Below, piece by piece: positions 25,205 through 31,367 of a DNA stretch of 64,000 nt (position 1 is the first letter of the stretch; each line of letters begins with the position of its first letter). The stretch comes from Verrucomicrobiia bacterium (GTDB lineage Bacteria > Verrucomicrobiota > Verrucomicrobiia > Limisphaerales > CAIMTB01). Below the pieces are notes generated by a model. That model was not told the origin of the DNA. It did not search any database and worked only from the letters and a program-made list of their open reading frames with translations. The stretch is taken from the NCBI GenBank assembly GCA_019634625.1, contig JAHCBA010000020.1:50200-114199 (forward strand), in the 5' to 3' direction. The translations under genes and the position numbers were made by a program.

Positions 25205-25563
25205 GGACGGTCACGATGAGTCACCCGCGTTCCCGGCACAGCCGCCACGCGACGACCGTTAGGAACCGTGTATGCCGCGAACATCGTCAGGAGGCCCACT
25301 ACGCTCACAGTGGGTGCCTCCCCGCTCCCAGCAGCCGGGCGCCCGGTTCCCCACAGGCGACACCCGGGTCCCGGGCCGTCGTTTCCCAGCCGGTATCATG
25401 CGGAATTCCCTCTTGATCCCGACTCGCGGTCGGGTGTTGGGTCACCGCCGAGCCAGTCGGTCGTGCGAACCGGCTTCCCGGCGCTGCGATTTCGATCCCG
25501 GATTCGAGAGTGTCATCCTCCGTTCCCTATCGACGCCCGCCCCCGCCGGTCGCACACCTCGAC
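25198..25563 (+). repeat. 365-bp cassette-like repeat unit 6, attC at about 25450-25570
   Basis: Sixth copy. It ends in the core GTTCCCC. Substitutions (for example AGCAGCCGGGCGCC) are clustered in the middle of the unit. Confidence 0.85.
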
Positions 25564-25617
25564 GTTCCCCCAAAAACCAGTGGCGCGTCCGCTCGAGTCC
25601 AGGCATGCTCCGGTTTC

Positions 25618-25839
25618 ATGAAGTTGGAAGAGATCGCTGCTGAGGCGTATAAGCTCCCAGAGGAGGAAAGAGCTTCGCTTGCATCACGGCTCCTGCATAG
25701 CTTGGAATCACCAGTGTACGAGGTCACGGACGAGGAAGTCGCGCATCGCATGCGGGAGGCGGACGAGGATCCGACCGTTCTTATCACCTTTGATGAGTTG
25801 GTGGCAGGACTGAAGCGCGGTGGAAGCCAGATTTCATAG
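25618..25839 (+). CDS. addiction-module antitoxin (TA pair 2, cassette D)
   Basis: A 73-residue protein with the pattern of the TIGR02574-type addiction module component: MKLEEIAAEAYKLPEEERAS, LASRLLHSLESP, then a charged tail with FDELVAGLKR. It overlaps the toxin start by 20 bases, as is common for such pairs. The start ATG at 25618 is the only one giving the family N-terminus. Confidence 0.8.
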   Translation: MKLEEIAAEAYKLPEEERASLASRLLHSLESPVYEVTDEEVAHRMREADEDPTVLITFDELVAGLKRGGSQIS

Positions 25840-26116
25840 GCGCGTTCAGTCAGACCTGAACGGGATTATCAAACGATACGATGCTGTGTCCACGCAGCTC
25901 GGTGACGATTTTTTCGCAGAATTTCAGGTTGGTCTGAAAAGGGTTTTGAAAGAGCCGAGGCACTTCCACTTCGATTCGAGCGGTCTGCGGCGATACAACC
26001 TTGAGCGCTTTCCCTATCATCTCCTCTACGATATTCGAAGTGATTACGTCAGAGTATGGGTGCTTCGGCATCATCGCCGACACCCAAGTTTTGGCGTGAC
26101 GAGATTCCATCAGTAG
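25820..26116 (+). CDS. RelE/ParE-family toxin (TA pair 2, cassette D)
   Basis: A 98-residue protein: EARFHRRVQSDLNGIIKRYD (N-terminal helical hairpin with FHRRVQSDL), FFAEFQVGLKRVLKEPRHFH, then RRYNLERFPYHLLYDIRSDY and VRVWVLRHHRRHPSFG. The RFPYHLLYDI and VLRHHRRHP motifs are characteristic of plasmid-stabilisation ParE/RelE toxins. It is coupled to the preceding antitoxin by overlap. Its stop is seven bases before the attC. Confidence 0.88.
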   Translation: MEARFHRRVQSDLNGIIKRYDAVSTQLGDDFFAEFQVGLKRVLKEPRHFHFDSSGLRRYNLERFPYHLLYDIRSDYVRVWVLRHHRRHPSFGVTRFHQ

Positions 26117-26122
26117 AGGAAT

Positions 26123-26248
26123 GGCGAACCAGTCGGTCGAGGGAACCGGTGCCCGGCGCGTGGTTTGGCCGCTGCTTCGAGAGGGTAGAGCTTGGATTCC
26201 AAGCATGACATCGGCTCCCGGCATCGGTCCCTCACCTCGACGCTCGCC
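26123..26248 (+). other. attC site of cassette D
   Basis: Left core GGCGAAC; arms GAGGGAACCGGTGCC and (reverse complement) GAGGGACCGATGCC with one extra A; right core GCTCGCC. It is a sister of the attC at 23309. Confidence 0.8.
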
Positions 26249-26608
26249 GGACGGTCACGATGAGTCACCCGCGTTCCCGGCACAGCCGCCACGCGACGAC
26301 CGTGAGCAACCGTGTATGCCGCGAACATCGTCAGGCGACCCACCAAGGTCACAGTGGATACTTCCCCGCTCCCAGCAGGCTGCCGCCCGGTTCCCCACCG
26401 GCGACACCCGGGTCCCGGGCCCACGTCTCCCAGCCGGTATCGTGTGGAATTCCCTCTTGATCCCGACTCGCGGTCGGGTGTTGGGTCACCGCCGAGCCAG
26501 TCGGTCGTGCGAACCGGCTTCCCGGCGCTGCGATTTCGATCCCGGATTCGAGAGGGTCATCCTCCGTTCCCCATCGACGCCCGCCCCCCGCCGGTCGCAC
26601 ACCTCGAC
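26242..26608 (+). repeat. 365-bp cassette-like repeat unit 7, attC at about 26494-26615
   Basis: Seventh and last copy; ends in the core GTTGGGC. The next gene cassettes are joined without a repeat unit between them. Confidence 0.85.
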
Positions 26609-26652
26609 GTTGGGCGATTGCAGGCAGGGCAACCGCCAGTTACCATCCCGTC

Positions 26653-26874
26653 ATGATCAGAACGATCGAGGCGATAATCGATCCTAGCGGCGCCGTGCAA
26701 GTGCTTGAACATGTGACGCTTGTAGGCGCGCGCAGGGCGTTGGTGACCATCCTTGATGAAGAGCCTGGCACCGTGCCAATCGAAGGATCCCTATTGAGCG
26801 AGCCGGCGCTTGCTCGGGATTGGAGCCGACCGGAGGAGGATGCCGCATGGTCGCACCTGCAAGAGGTTCAGTAG
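26653..26874 (+). CDS. antitoxin of a MazF/PemK-type pair (TA pair 3, cassette E)
   Basis: A 73-residue protein: MIRTIEAIIDPSGAVQVLEH (strand-rich N-terminus resembling AbrB-like or related antitoxins), GARRALVTILDEE, and the C-terminal ALARDWSRPEEDAAWSHLQE, a motif common in antitoxins paired with PemK/MazF or PIN toxins. It overlaps the toxin start by 28 bases. Confidence 0.8.
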   Translation: MIRTIEAIIDPSGAVQVLEHVTLVGARRALVTILDEEPGTVPIEGSLLSEPALARDWSRPEEDAAWSHLQEVQ

Positions 26875-27176
26875 TCCTCATCCCATTTCCTTTCTCGGAT
26901 CTCTCGCAATCCAAGCTGCGGCCAGCGGTTGTCCTCGCGCCTGCAGATCATGATGACTGGATTTTGTGTCAGGTCACCAGTAACCCTTACGGAGATATTC
27001 GGGCGGTGGAGATAGGCAACCACGACTTCAAGACAGGAGGTCTGCGTAGAGACAGCTTCGCTCGACCAGGGAAGCTTTTTACGGCTCACAAGAGCCTGTT
27101 TCGAACAGAGCCAGGTCGCCTACACGAGGCGTCATTTGCACGAATTCGTGACGCCGTGCTCGCCATACTCAGATGA
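26847..27176 (+). CDS. MazF/PemK-family toxin (TA pair 3, cassette E)
   Basis: A 109-residue protein with the MazF/PemK pattern: RGSVVLIPFPFSDLSQSKLR (family GxVxxxxFPFxD), RPAVVLAPADHDDWILCQVT, FARPGKLFTAHKSLF (family S-x-xxxxLxTxxxS) and RIRDAVLAIL. Members are sequence-specific mRNA endonucleases. The ATG at 26847 was chosen over the in-frame 26820 to fit the family N-terminus. The stop is three bases before the attC left core. Confidence 0.88.
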   Translation: MVAPARGSVVLIPFPFSDLSQSKLRPAVVLAPADHDDWILCQVTSNPYGDIRAVEIGNHDFKTGGLRRDSFARPGKLFTAHKSLFRTEPGRLHEASFARIRDAVLAILR

Positions 27177-27178
27177 GC

Positions 27179-27268
27179 GCCCAACCATGCGCTCATCCGA
27201 ACGCCGGGAAACGACCTGCTTGAGCGGACTGGCCGTCATGCCCGGCGTCGGATAACTTGTCGTTGGGC
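27179..27268 (+). other. attC site of cassette E (best-formed)
   Basis: Left core GCCCAAC, right core GTTGGGC, which are exact complements. Arms ATCCGAACGCCGGG and (reverse complement) ATCCGACGCCGGG differ by one unpaired A. Total length about 90 bases. This is the clearest textbook-style attC in the window. Confidence 0.92.
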
Positions 27269-27280
27269 TGAAAGCAATTT

Positions 27281-27739
27281 ATGACCGGATCGGTTAATCT
27301 CCGGTGTCCCGAGTGCGGAGCCCCTGTTCCCGAGGGCGGATCATGCAAGGACCATTTCCATGAGTTGCTTGCATTGGAGTGGCGCCTCCCGGACGGACCC
27401 AATCCAATGGCCCATTTCTACGCTGTCAGCAGCTACAATCTCCAGCATCCGACCGGCACAGGTTTGACGGAGGACGCGCTTGAGGGACTGCGTGCCGCAG
27501 TCGAAGAAGTTCTCGATGGAGCCATCACACTGGAGGAGGTGCGAAGGAGGGGCCGTCGAACAGCCAAAGCGGCAGGGCGTGTCACACGACGCGGCGGCGA
27601 TGCGGTAGTCAATTGGGGCATTAGAGACTGGCCGATTACAGTGAAAGATGTTTGCGAAGCCGGGTTGGTGGACTATGCGGATCAAGTAGAGCGATGGGCA
27701 CGATCCATTCAGGAGGTTCTTTCCGCCAGAAAGAGATGA
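27281..27739 (+). CDS. DUF5946-like protein (cassette F)
   Basis: A 152-residue protein with a Cys/His cluster near the start (CPECGAPVPEGGSCKDHFHE), then LLALEWRLPDGPNPMAHFYA and SSYNLQHPTG, ending with VERWARSIQEVLSARKR. The Cys-x-x-Cys plus Cys/His arrangement and HFYAVSSYNLQHP resemble DUF5946 proteins, often found in mobile regions; no activity is known. The ATG is 19 bases after the crossover G of the attC before it, as expected for a cassette gene. Confidence 0.72.
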   Translation: MTGSVNLRCPECGAPVPEGGSCKDHFHELLALEWRLPDGPNPMAHFYAVSSYNLQHPTGTGLTEDALEGLRAAVEEVLDGAITLEEVRRRGRRTAKAAGRVTRRGGDAVVNWGIRDWPITVKDVCEAGLVDYADQVERWARSIQEVLSARKR

Positions 27740-27746
27740 TCGGAAC

Positions 27747-27868
27747 GCCCTACCATCGAGTCGAGTGAACATGCACCTGCCACTTCGATTTTTTGACGCT
27801 GACGAACAATATGGATATTGATTTCAAGAGCCGTGAGTGCACGGTCGGTGCATGTCACTCACTCGGGC
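27747..27868 (+). other. attC-like site of cassette F (degenerate)
   Basis: Left core GCCCTAC; left arm GAGTGAACATGCACC pairs with the reverse complement of GGTGCATGTCACTC with one unpaired A. The right core (about ACTCGGGC at 27861) departs from GTTRRRY. The arms are convincing, the right core is not. Confidence 0.6.
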
Positions 27869-27957
27869 CGCTGGACCCATCAGCATGCGTCTGCGTTGTA
27901 CAGGTTCGCAATGCCGAGTGGACCAGCACTGATGCGGCATTGGCATATCCCTGCGAC

Positions 27958-29226
27958 ATGAAAGTGTCTCCGTCACTCGTGCTACTCGTCGGAGCGCACA
28001 TACTTCTGGCCAGCTTCCCGGTGCAGGCGGCGGATCCCCTTGGCAACTGGTCACAGCGTGTGACCGGGCGCCACATTCAAGACGTGGCCTTTGGGAACGG
28101 CGTTTTTGTCACCGTTGGCTTTCGTGGAATACTCACTTCGCGCGACGGCGTGGGTTGGTCTTTTTCCCCTACTTGGCATGACCTCCTAGGAATCATATAC
28201 GACAACGAGAATGAAAGATTCATTGGCGTCGGATCCTGGCCTGTTCACCTCGGAGCTTATGGTTCGGCGGGTATTTCCAAGGATGGCGAAGTATGGACAG
28301 TGGATCCAGTTTGGAGCGTCGGCCTTGAGGGACTAACGGGCGCCGCATACGGCAATGGAACCCTGGTGGCGGTGCAGCAGCGCAGACTGCTCATCTCAAC
28401 TACTGATTTTCTGAATTGGACGCCAGCTTTTATCTCCCCCGTCTACAACGTCGCGTTTGGAAACAATCATTTCGTCGCGGTCGGAAGCAACGGCTTGATC
28501 CAGACATCAGCCGATGGTGTAGACTGGGCTGTGGTTGACTCCGGGGTGACGAACTCGCTGGCGGACATCGTGTACGCCAATGACAAATTCGTGGCAGTGG
28601 GCCACAGAGGGACGATTCTGCGATCGTCAGACGGCAGCACATGGGACCTGTGCGCCCCTCCCGCGACGAACATCTGGCGTTCCGTTGCATTTGGTGCGGG
28701 CGTGTTCGTGGCTGCGGGAAAGCCTGTCAGCAGCCTAATCAGCTCGACCGATGGAGAATCGTGGCAACTGCACGCAACAGACCTGCCCCTTCCGCCAATC
28801 GAGGACTCGAGGACCTTCCTGGCGCTAACCTACGGCAATGGAACATTCGCTGGCGTGATCAGCACGTACCACTCCCAACAGTATTACTCCACTGTTGATC
28901 TGTATCAGTCGGCCAGTGTAATCGTTAAACTCAATGGCAGCATCAGCTCTGACCTCAGCAGCATTCAGCTCACCGGCCAAGGGGGTCTGGACCGAGCCTA
29001 CCTGCTGCAAGAAAGCACGAACCTGACGGATTGGACCGACCTGCTGGTGTTCACAAACTCCGCCCCCACAAATGTCATAATAAATTCGCCTTTTGCGACC
29101 GCATCTCAACGATTCTTCCGTTCCAGCACATTGGCCAGACACTCTCACGGCACTGAGTCACAGACAGCAAGGTCCAACAATAAAGGGCGCACCAAACCGC
29201 GGGATCGCACCTGGTGTCCAAGGTAG
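27958..29226 (+). CDS. secreted repeat protein, probable beta-propeller (cassette G)
   Basis: A 422-residue protein with a signal peptide (SPSLVLLVGAHILLASFPVQA). About seven repeats follow, of the type VAFGNGVFVTVGFRGILTSR, AAYGNGTLVAVQQRRLLIS, VAFGNNHFVAVGSNGLIQTS, IVYANDKFVAVGHRGTILRS, VAFGAGVFVAAGKPVSSLIS. Each has the form xxxGxxxFVAVGxxGxIxxSxDGxxW, typical of BNR/photosystem-stability-type propellers. The C-terminus (AYLLQESTNLTDWTDL ... ASQRFFRSS) is the same kind of terminal module as in the large surface proteins of this window. The stop lies inside the attC. Start: the ATG at 27958 gives the signal peptide; the frame is open to 27793. Confidence 0.8.
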   Translation: MKVSPSLVLLVGAHILLASFPVQAADPLGNWSQRVTGRHIQDVAFGNGVFVTVGFRGILTSRDGVGWSFSPTWHDLLGIIYDNENERFIGVGSWPVHLGAYGSAGISKDGEVWTVDPVWSVGLEGLTGAAYGNGTLVAVQQRRLLISTTDFLNWTPAFISPVYNVAFGNNHFVAVGSNGLIQTSADGVDWAVVDSGVTNSLADIVYANDKFVAVGHRGTILRSSDGSTWDLCAPPATNIWRSVAFGAGVFVAAGKPVSSLISSTDGESWQLHATDLPLPPIEDSRTFLALTYGNGTFAGVISTYHSQQYYSTVDLYQSASVIVKLNGSISSDLSSIQLTGQGGLDRAYLLQESTNLTDWTDLLVFTNSAPTNVIINSPFATASQRFFRSSTLARHSHGTESQTARSNNKGRTKPRDRTWCPR

Positions 29227-29263
29227 GCTCAGCGGCCCGCGGTCGGTGGCCTTGGCGTTGGGC
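29172..29263 (+). other. attC site of cassette G
   Basis: Left core GTCCAAC, right core GTTGGGC; arms GCACCAAACCGCGGG and (reverse complement) GCCACCGACCGCGGG. The loop is almost identical to that of the attC at 24106. The coding sequence of cassette G ends inside it. Confidence 0.85.
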
Positions 29264-29278
29264 ATCAACCGTGACTCT

Positions 29279-29878
29279 ATGATTGCGTCAATTCAGTCGG
29301 AGCGACTTGACTTGATTGCCATGAGTCCAGCATTCCTGCGCGCTTCACTGGCGCGTGACATCCACAAAGCAGAACAGGAGATTCGATTGGCTTTGCCTGC
29401 GGGATGGCCCGGAGAAAGCGACGGAATGTTGTCCCTCCGGCTCAAGCAACTGGAAGCCGATCAATCGCTTGAGCCGTGGCTGATCCGTGCAATGGCTCTT
29501 CGGCGGAGGGGTGTCATGGTTGGTCACATCGGCTTCCACACGGCTCCGGGCGCGGATTATCTCCGATCGTACTCTCCGGGCGCTGTCGAGTTTGGTTTCA
29601 CGGTGTTCCCTCCTTTTCGTCGCCAGGGATACGCCCGCGAGGCTTCCCTTGCGCTCATGCGTTGGGCGGGCCAGAATCATGGCGTGAGGAAGTTTGTCCT
29701 TTCGATCCGGCCGGATAATGTGGCCTCACAGGCGCTGGCTGCGCAGCTTGGATTCGTTCGGATTGGATCCCATCTCGACGATGTGGATGGGCTTGAGGAC
29801 GTGCTGGAATGCAAAGTTTCGGATGATGAAAGTGCCGAACAGGCGCTGCACGCAACAGCCGCCGCGCCGGGCAGTTGA
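29279..29878 (+). CDS. GNAT-family N-acetyltransferase (cassette H)
   Basis: A 199-residue protein of the RimJ/RimL-like GNAT type: SERLDLIAMSPAFLRASLAR at the start, RRRGVMVGHIGFHTAPG, VEFGFTVFPPFRRQGYAREA (strand 4 and the acetyl-CoA-binding RRQGYA loop), SLALMRWAGQNHGVRKFVLS, RPDNVASQALAAQLGFVRIG. Acetyl donor is acetyl-CoA; the acceptor is unknown. The ATG is 16 bases after the GTTGGGC core. The last 20 residues (ALHATAAAPGS) run into the attC, as often seen for cassette genes. Confidence 0.88.
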   Translation: MIASIQSERLDLIAMSPAFLRASLARDIHKAEQEIRLALPAGWPGESDGMLSLRLKQLEADQSLEPWLIRAMALRRRGVMVGHIGFHTAPGADYLRSYSPGAVEFGFTVFPPFRRQGYAREASLALMRWAGQNHGVRKFVLSIRPDNVASQALAAQLGFVRIGSHLDDVDGLEDVLECKVSDDESAEQALHATAAAPGS

Positions 29879-29956
29879 CCGGTTCATGAAGCTCGAACAT
29901 CATCCCTGCAATTCACATCCCGCTCCGGCGGCTGTGCGTGAGCTTGGGCGTTCGGC
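29834..29956 (+). other. attC site of cassette H
   Basis: Left core GCCGAAC, right core GTTCGGC, exact complements. Arms TGCACGCAACAGCCGCCG and (reverse complement) TCACGCACAGCCGCCG with one unpaired A. It is the last recognisable attC of the array. Confidence 0.88.
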
Positions 29957-30020
29957 GGCTGGATGGTACCCGCCTTGGCATTCGACACGACGGGCGACAA
30001 CCGTGTAGAAACCCCTGCAA

Positions 30021-30143
30021 ATGAAGATCGAGATCGAGAGGGAGGAGGATGGGAGATGGTTCGCCGAGATTCCGGATCTCCCAGGGGTCCTTGCCTATGG
30101 CGCGTTTGGAAGCCGGGCTTCGGAACCCTTGGATACCTGGTAG
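30021..30143 (+). pseudogene. hicB: truncated hicB antitoxin
   Basis: Translation begins MKIEIEREEDGRWFAEIPDL and continues PGVLAYGA, which is the conserved start of HicB antitoxins (partial RNase H fold). After that the match stops, the reading continues for about a dozen unrelated residues, and it ends at a TAG after 40 codons. Normal HicB is 70-140 residues, and no hicA gene is adjacent. The remainder was lost at a junction near 30100, probably the right edge of the cassette array. Confidence 0.75.
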
Positions 30144-30658
30144 CAAGGTTGTTCAGTCGACGGATCCAGCAACTCAACCTGCCGCATGGATCCAACCGTG
30201 AAATCATCTTCAATAGTGAATTGATACAACTTTGCGATCAAGATGGCCGCATTCAATATACAATCTGGCACAGATCCATAGGAGACACCGGTGAAGTGGT
30301 GTTTTTTGGCATTTACTCCACATGCCGCATTCCATCAGGAGAAGCCTGTGTGAAGGTTACTTTTCCACTTCCCTGCGGAAGCGCGACCGTCATCTTTCGA
30401 CCACAAAGTGACCCGCAAGGAGGTCTCCTGCTGGTTTCATCGGGCGAGAGTGATGGCGATCCTGGATTCTACTTTCTTGTGCAGGACAGACAGGGATGCG
30501 TCTGGAAACACTATTTGTCGGGCTTTCGTGAAGGCATTGTGGTCCGCGAGGCCCGCGATGGAAGCCTGACTGCCGAGCACACCTTGCGTTTATGGTCTCT
30601 GTGCGTCTACAGCATGAAATACAGCATGGAAGATATGACATCTGGCACTGCAGAATAG
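30056..30658 (+). CDS. hypothetical protein upstream of the CrtA-like gene
   Basis: A reading frame of 200 codons from an ATG inside the hicB remnant. The true start may lie further downstream, since the first 50 residues overlap the hicB fragment and the junction. The credible part runs from about NREIIFNSELIQLCDQDGRI to the end, with strand-rich segments (GEVVFFGIYSTCRIPSGEAC, ATVIFRPQSDPQGGLLLVSS, FYFLVQDRQGCVWKHYLSGF). I do not recognise a family. The stop is immediately followed by the ATG of the next gene, so the two are probably translated together. Confidence 0.6.
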   Translation: MVRRDSGSPRGPCLWRVWKPGFGTLGYLVARLFSRRIQQLNLPHGSNREIIFNSELIQLCDQDGRIQYTIWHRSIGDTGEVVFFGIYSTCRIPSGEACVKVTFPLPCGSATVIFRPQSDPQGGLLLVSSGESDGDPGFYFLVQDRQGCVWKHYLSGFREGIVVREARDGSLTAEHTLRLWSLCVYSMKYSMEDMTSGTAE

Positions 30659-31357
30659 ATGCAAGTATTCACCTACCACCTGGCGCGTGCTGATGTCAGA
30701 AGCACGTTGTTGGCACTCTACCGTCCACCCACAAGGGATCGCGTGCCGGGATTGATTCATGCGGAGTGTATGGCCGGGATGGAATTGGGCGCGCCTGTTG
30801 TCTCCCCCTCACGCGTGCAGCTGAACAATCTCACGATGTTTGCAGCTTGGGAGAGCGCTGGAGCCATCGATGGCTTCCTGGCCAACACGAAGCTTGGGCA
30901 GTGCCTCACCGCTGGATGGCACGTTCGCATGGCGTTCCTGCGGCGGTGGGGCACTGTCAAGGAATTCGACAGCCTTCCTGAGTGTGATGCTCCGTCTGAC
31001 CAGGAAGCTCCGGTGGTGGCAGTAACGCTGGCGCGCATGAAGCTCCCCCAGATTCCCCGTTTCATACGCTGGGGAAGGCCGGTCGAGGAGCTTGTGCGGG
31101 ATCATCCTAAAGCCACTCTTGCCCTGGCTTCGATGCGGCTTCCTCGCACCGTGTCCACATTTTCCATCTGGACTACTCAGAGGGATATGGCCGACATGGT
31201 TCACGGGCACAGTCAGGCAAGCCGTCCGGAACGTCATGCAGACGCCATGAAAGAGCGCAACCGAAAGGACTTCCATTTCGAATTTACGACTCTCCGGTTC
31301 AAGCCCCTTGAGGAAAGCGGAATTTGGAAGGGTCGTTCAAACTTCGTTCCAGTCTGA
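30659..31357 (+). CDS. spheroidene monooxygenase (CrtA)-like protein
   Basis: A 232-residue protein. The C-terminal half (TVSTFSIWTTQRDMADMVHG, then HADAMKERNRKDFHFEFTTL, RFKPLEESGIWKGRSNFVP) resembles the conserved core of spheroidene-monooxygenase-like proteins (pattern SxWxxxxxMxxFxxG, HxxAxxxxxxxxWxxExxxxRFxP). Family members oxygenate carotenoids; other members are uncharacterised, and no carotenoid genes are in the window. The ATG directly follows the stop of the upstream hypothetical gene. No attC follows it, so it may be the last cassette or an ordinary chromosomal gene. It is convergent with the oxidoreductase ending at 31368. Confidence 0.55.
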   Translation: MQVFTYHLARADVRSTLLALYRPPTRDRVPGLIHAECMAGMELGAPVVSPSRVQLNNLTMFAAWESAGAIDGFLANTKLGQCLTAGWHVRMAFLRRWGTVKEFDSLPECDAPSDQEAPVVAVTLARMKLPQIPRFIRWGRPVEELVRDHPKATLALASMRLPRTVSTFSIWTTQRDMADMVHGHSQASRPERHADAMKERNRKDFHFEFTTLRFKPLEESGIWKGRSNFVPV

Positions 31358-31367
31358 GCTGGGCCTC

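Larger units (their letters stand above)
21921..30143 (+). mobile_element. integron-type cassette array without integrase in view (CALIN-like)
   Basis: Small plus-strand genes are separated by 15 attC-like sites. Each site has a left core resembling RYYYAAC (for example GCCCAAC at 24106, 25109 and 27179), a right core GTTRRRY-like (GTTGGGC or GTTCGGC), and inner arms that pair except for one extra A in the left arm (for example GCACCGAACCGCGGG against GCCACCGACCGCGGG). Gene content is typical for cassettes: toxin-antitoxin pairs, GNAT, small unknowns. No tyrosine recombinase gene lies on either side within the window. The right border is unclear: the last recognised attC ends at 29956, and the operon 30056-31357 may be the final cassette or chromosome. 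Confidence 0.82.

Noticed and set aside
21921..26608. CRISPR array
   Set aside because: Units are about 365 bp with no short direct repeats and variable spacers; the boundaries are attC cores, and no cas gene is present.
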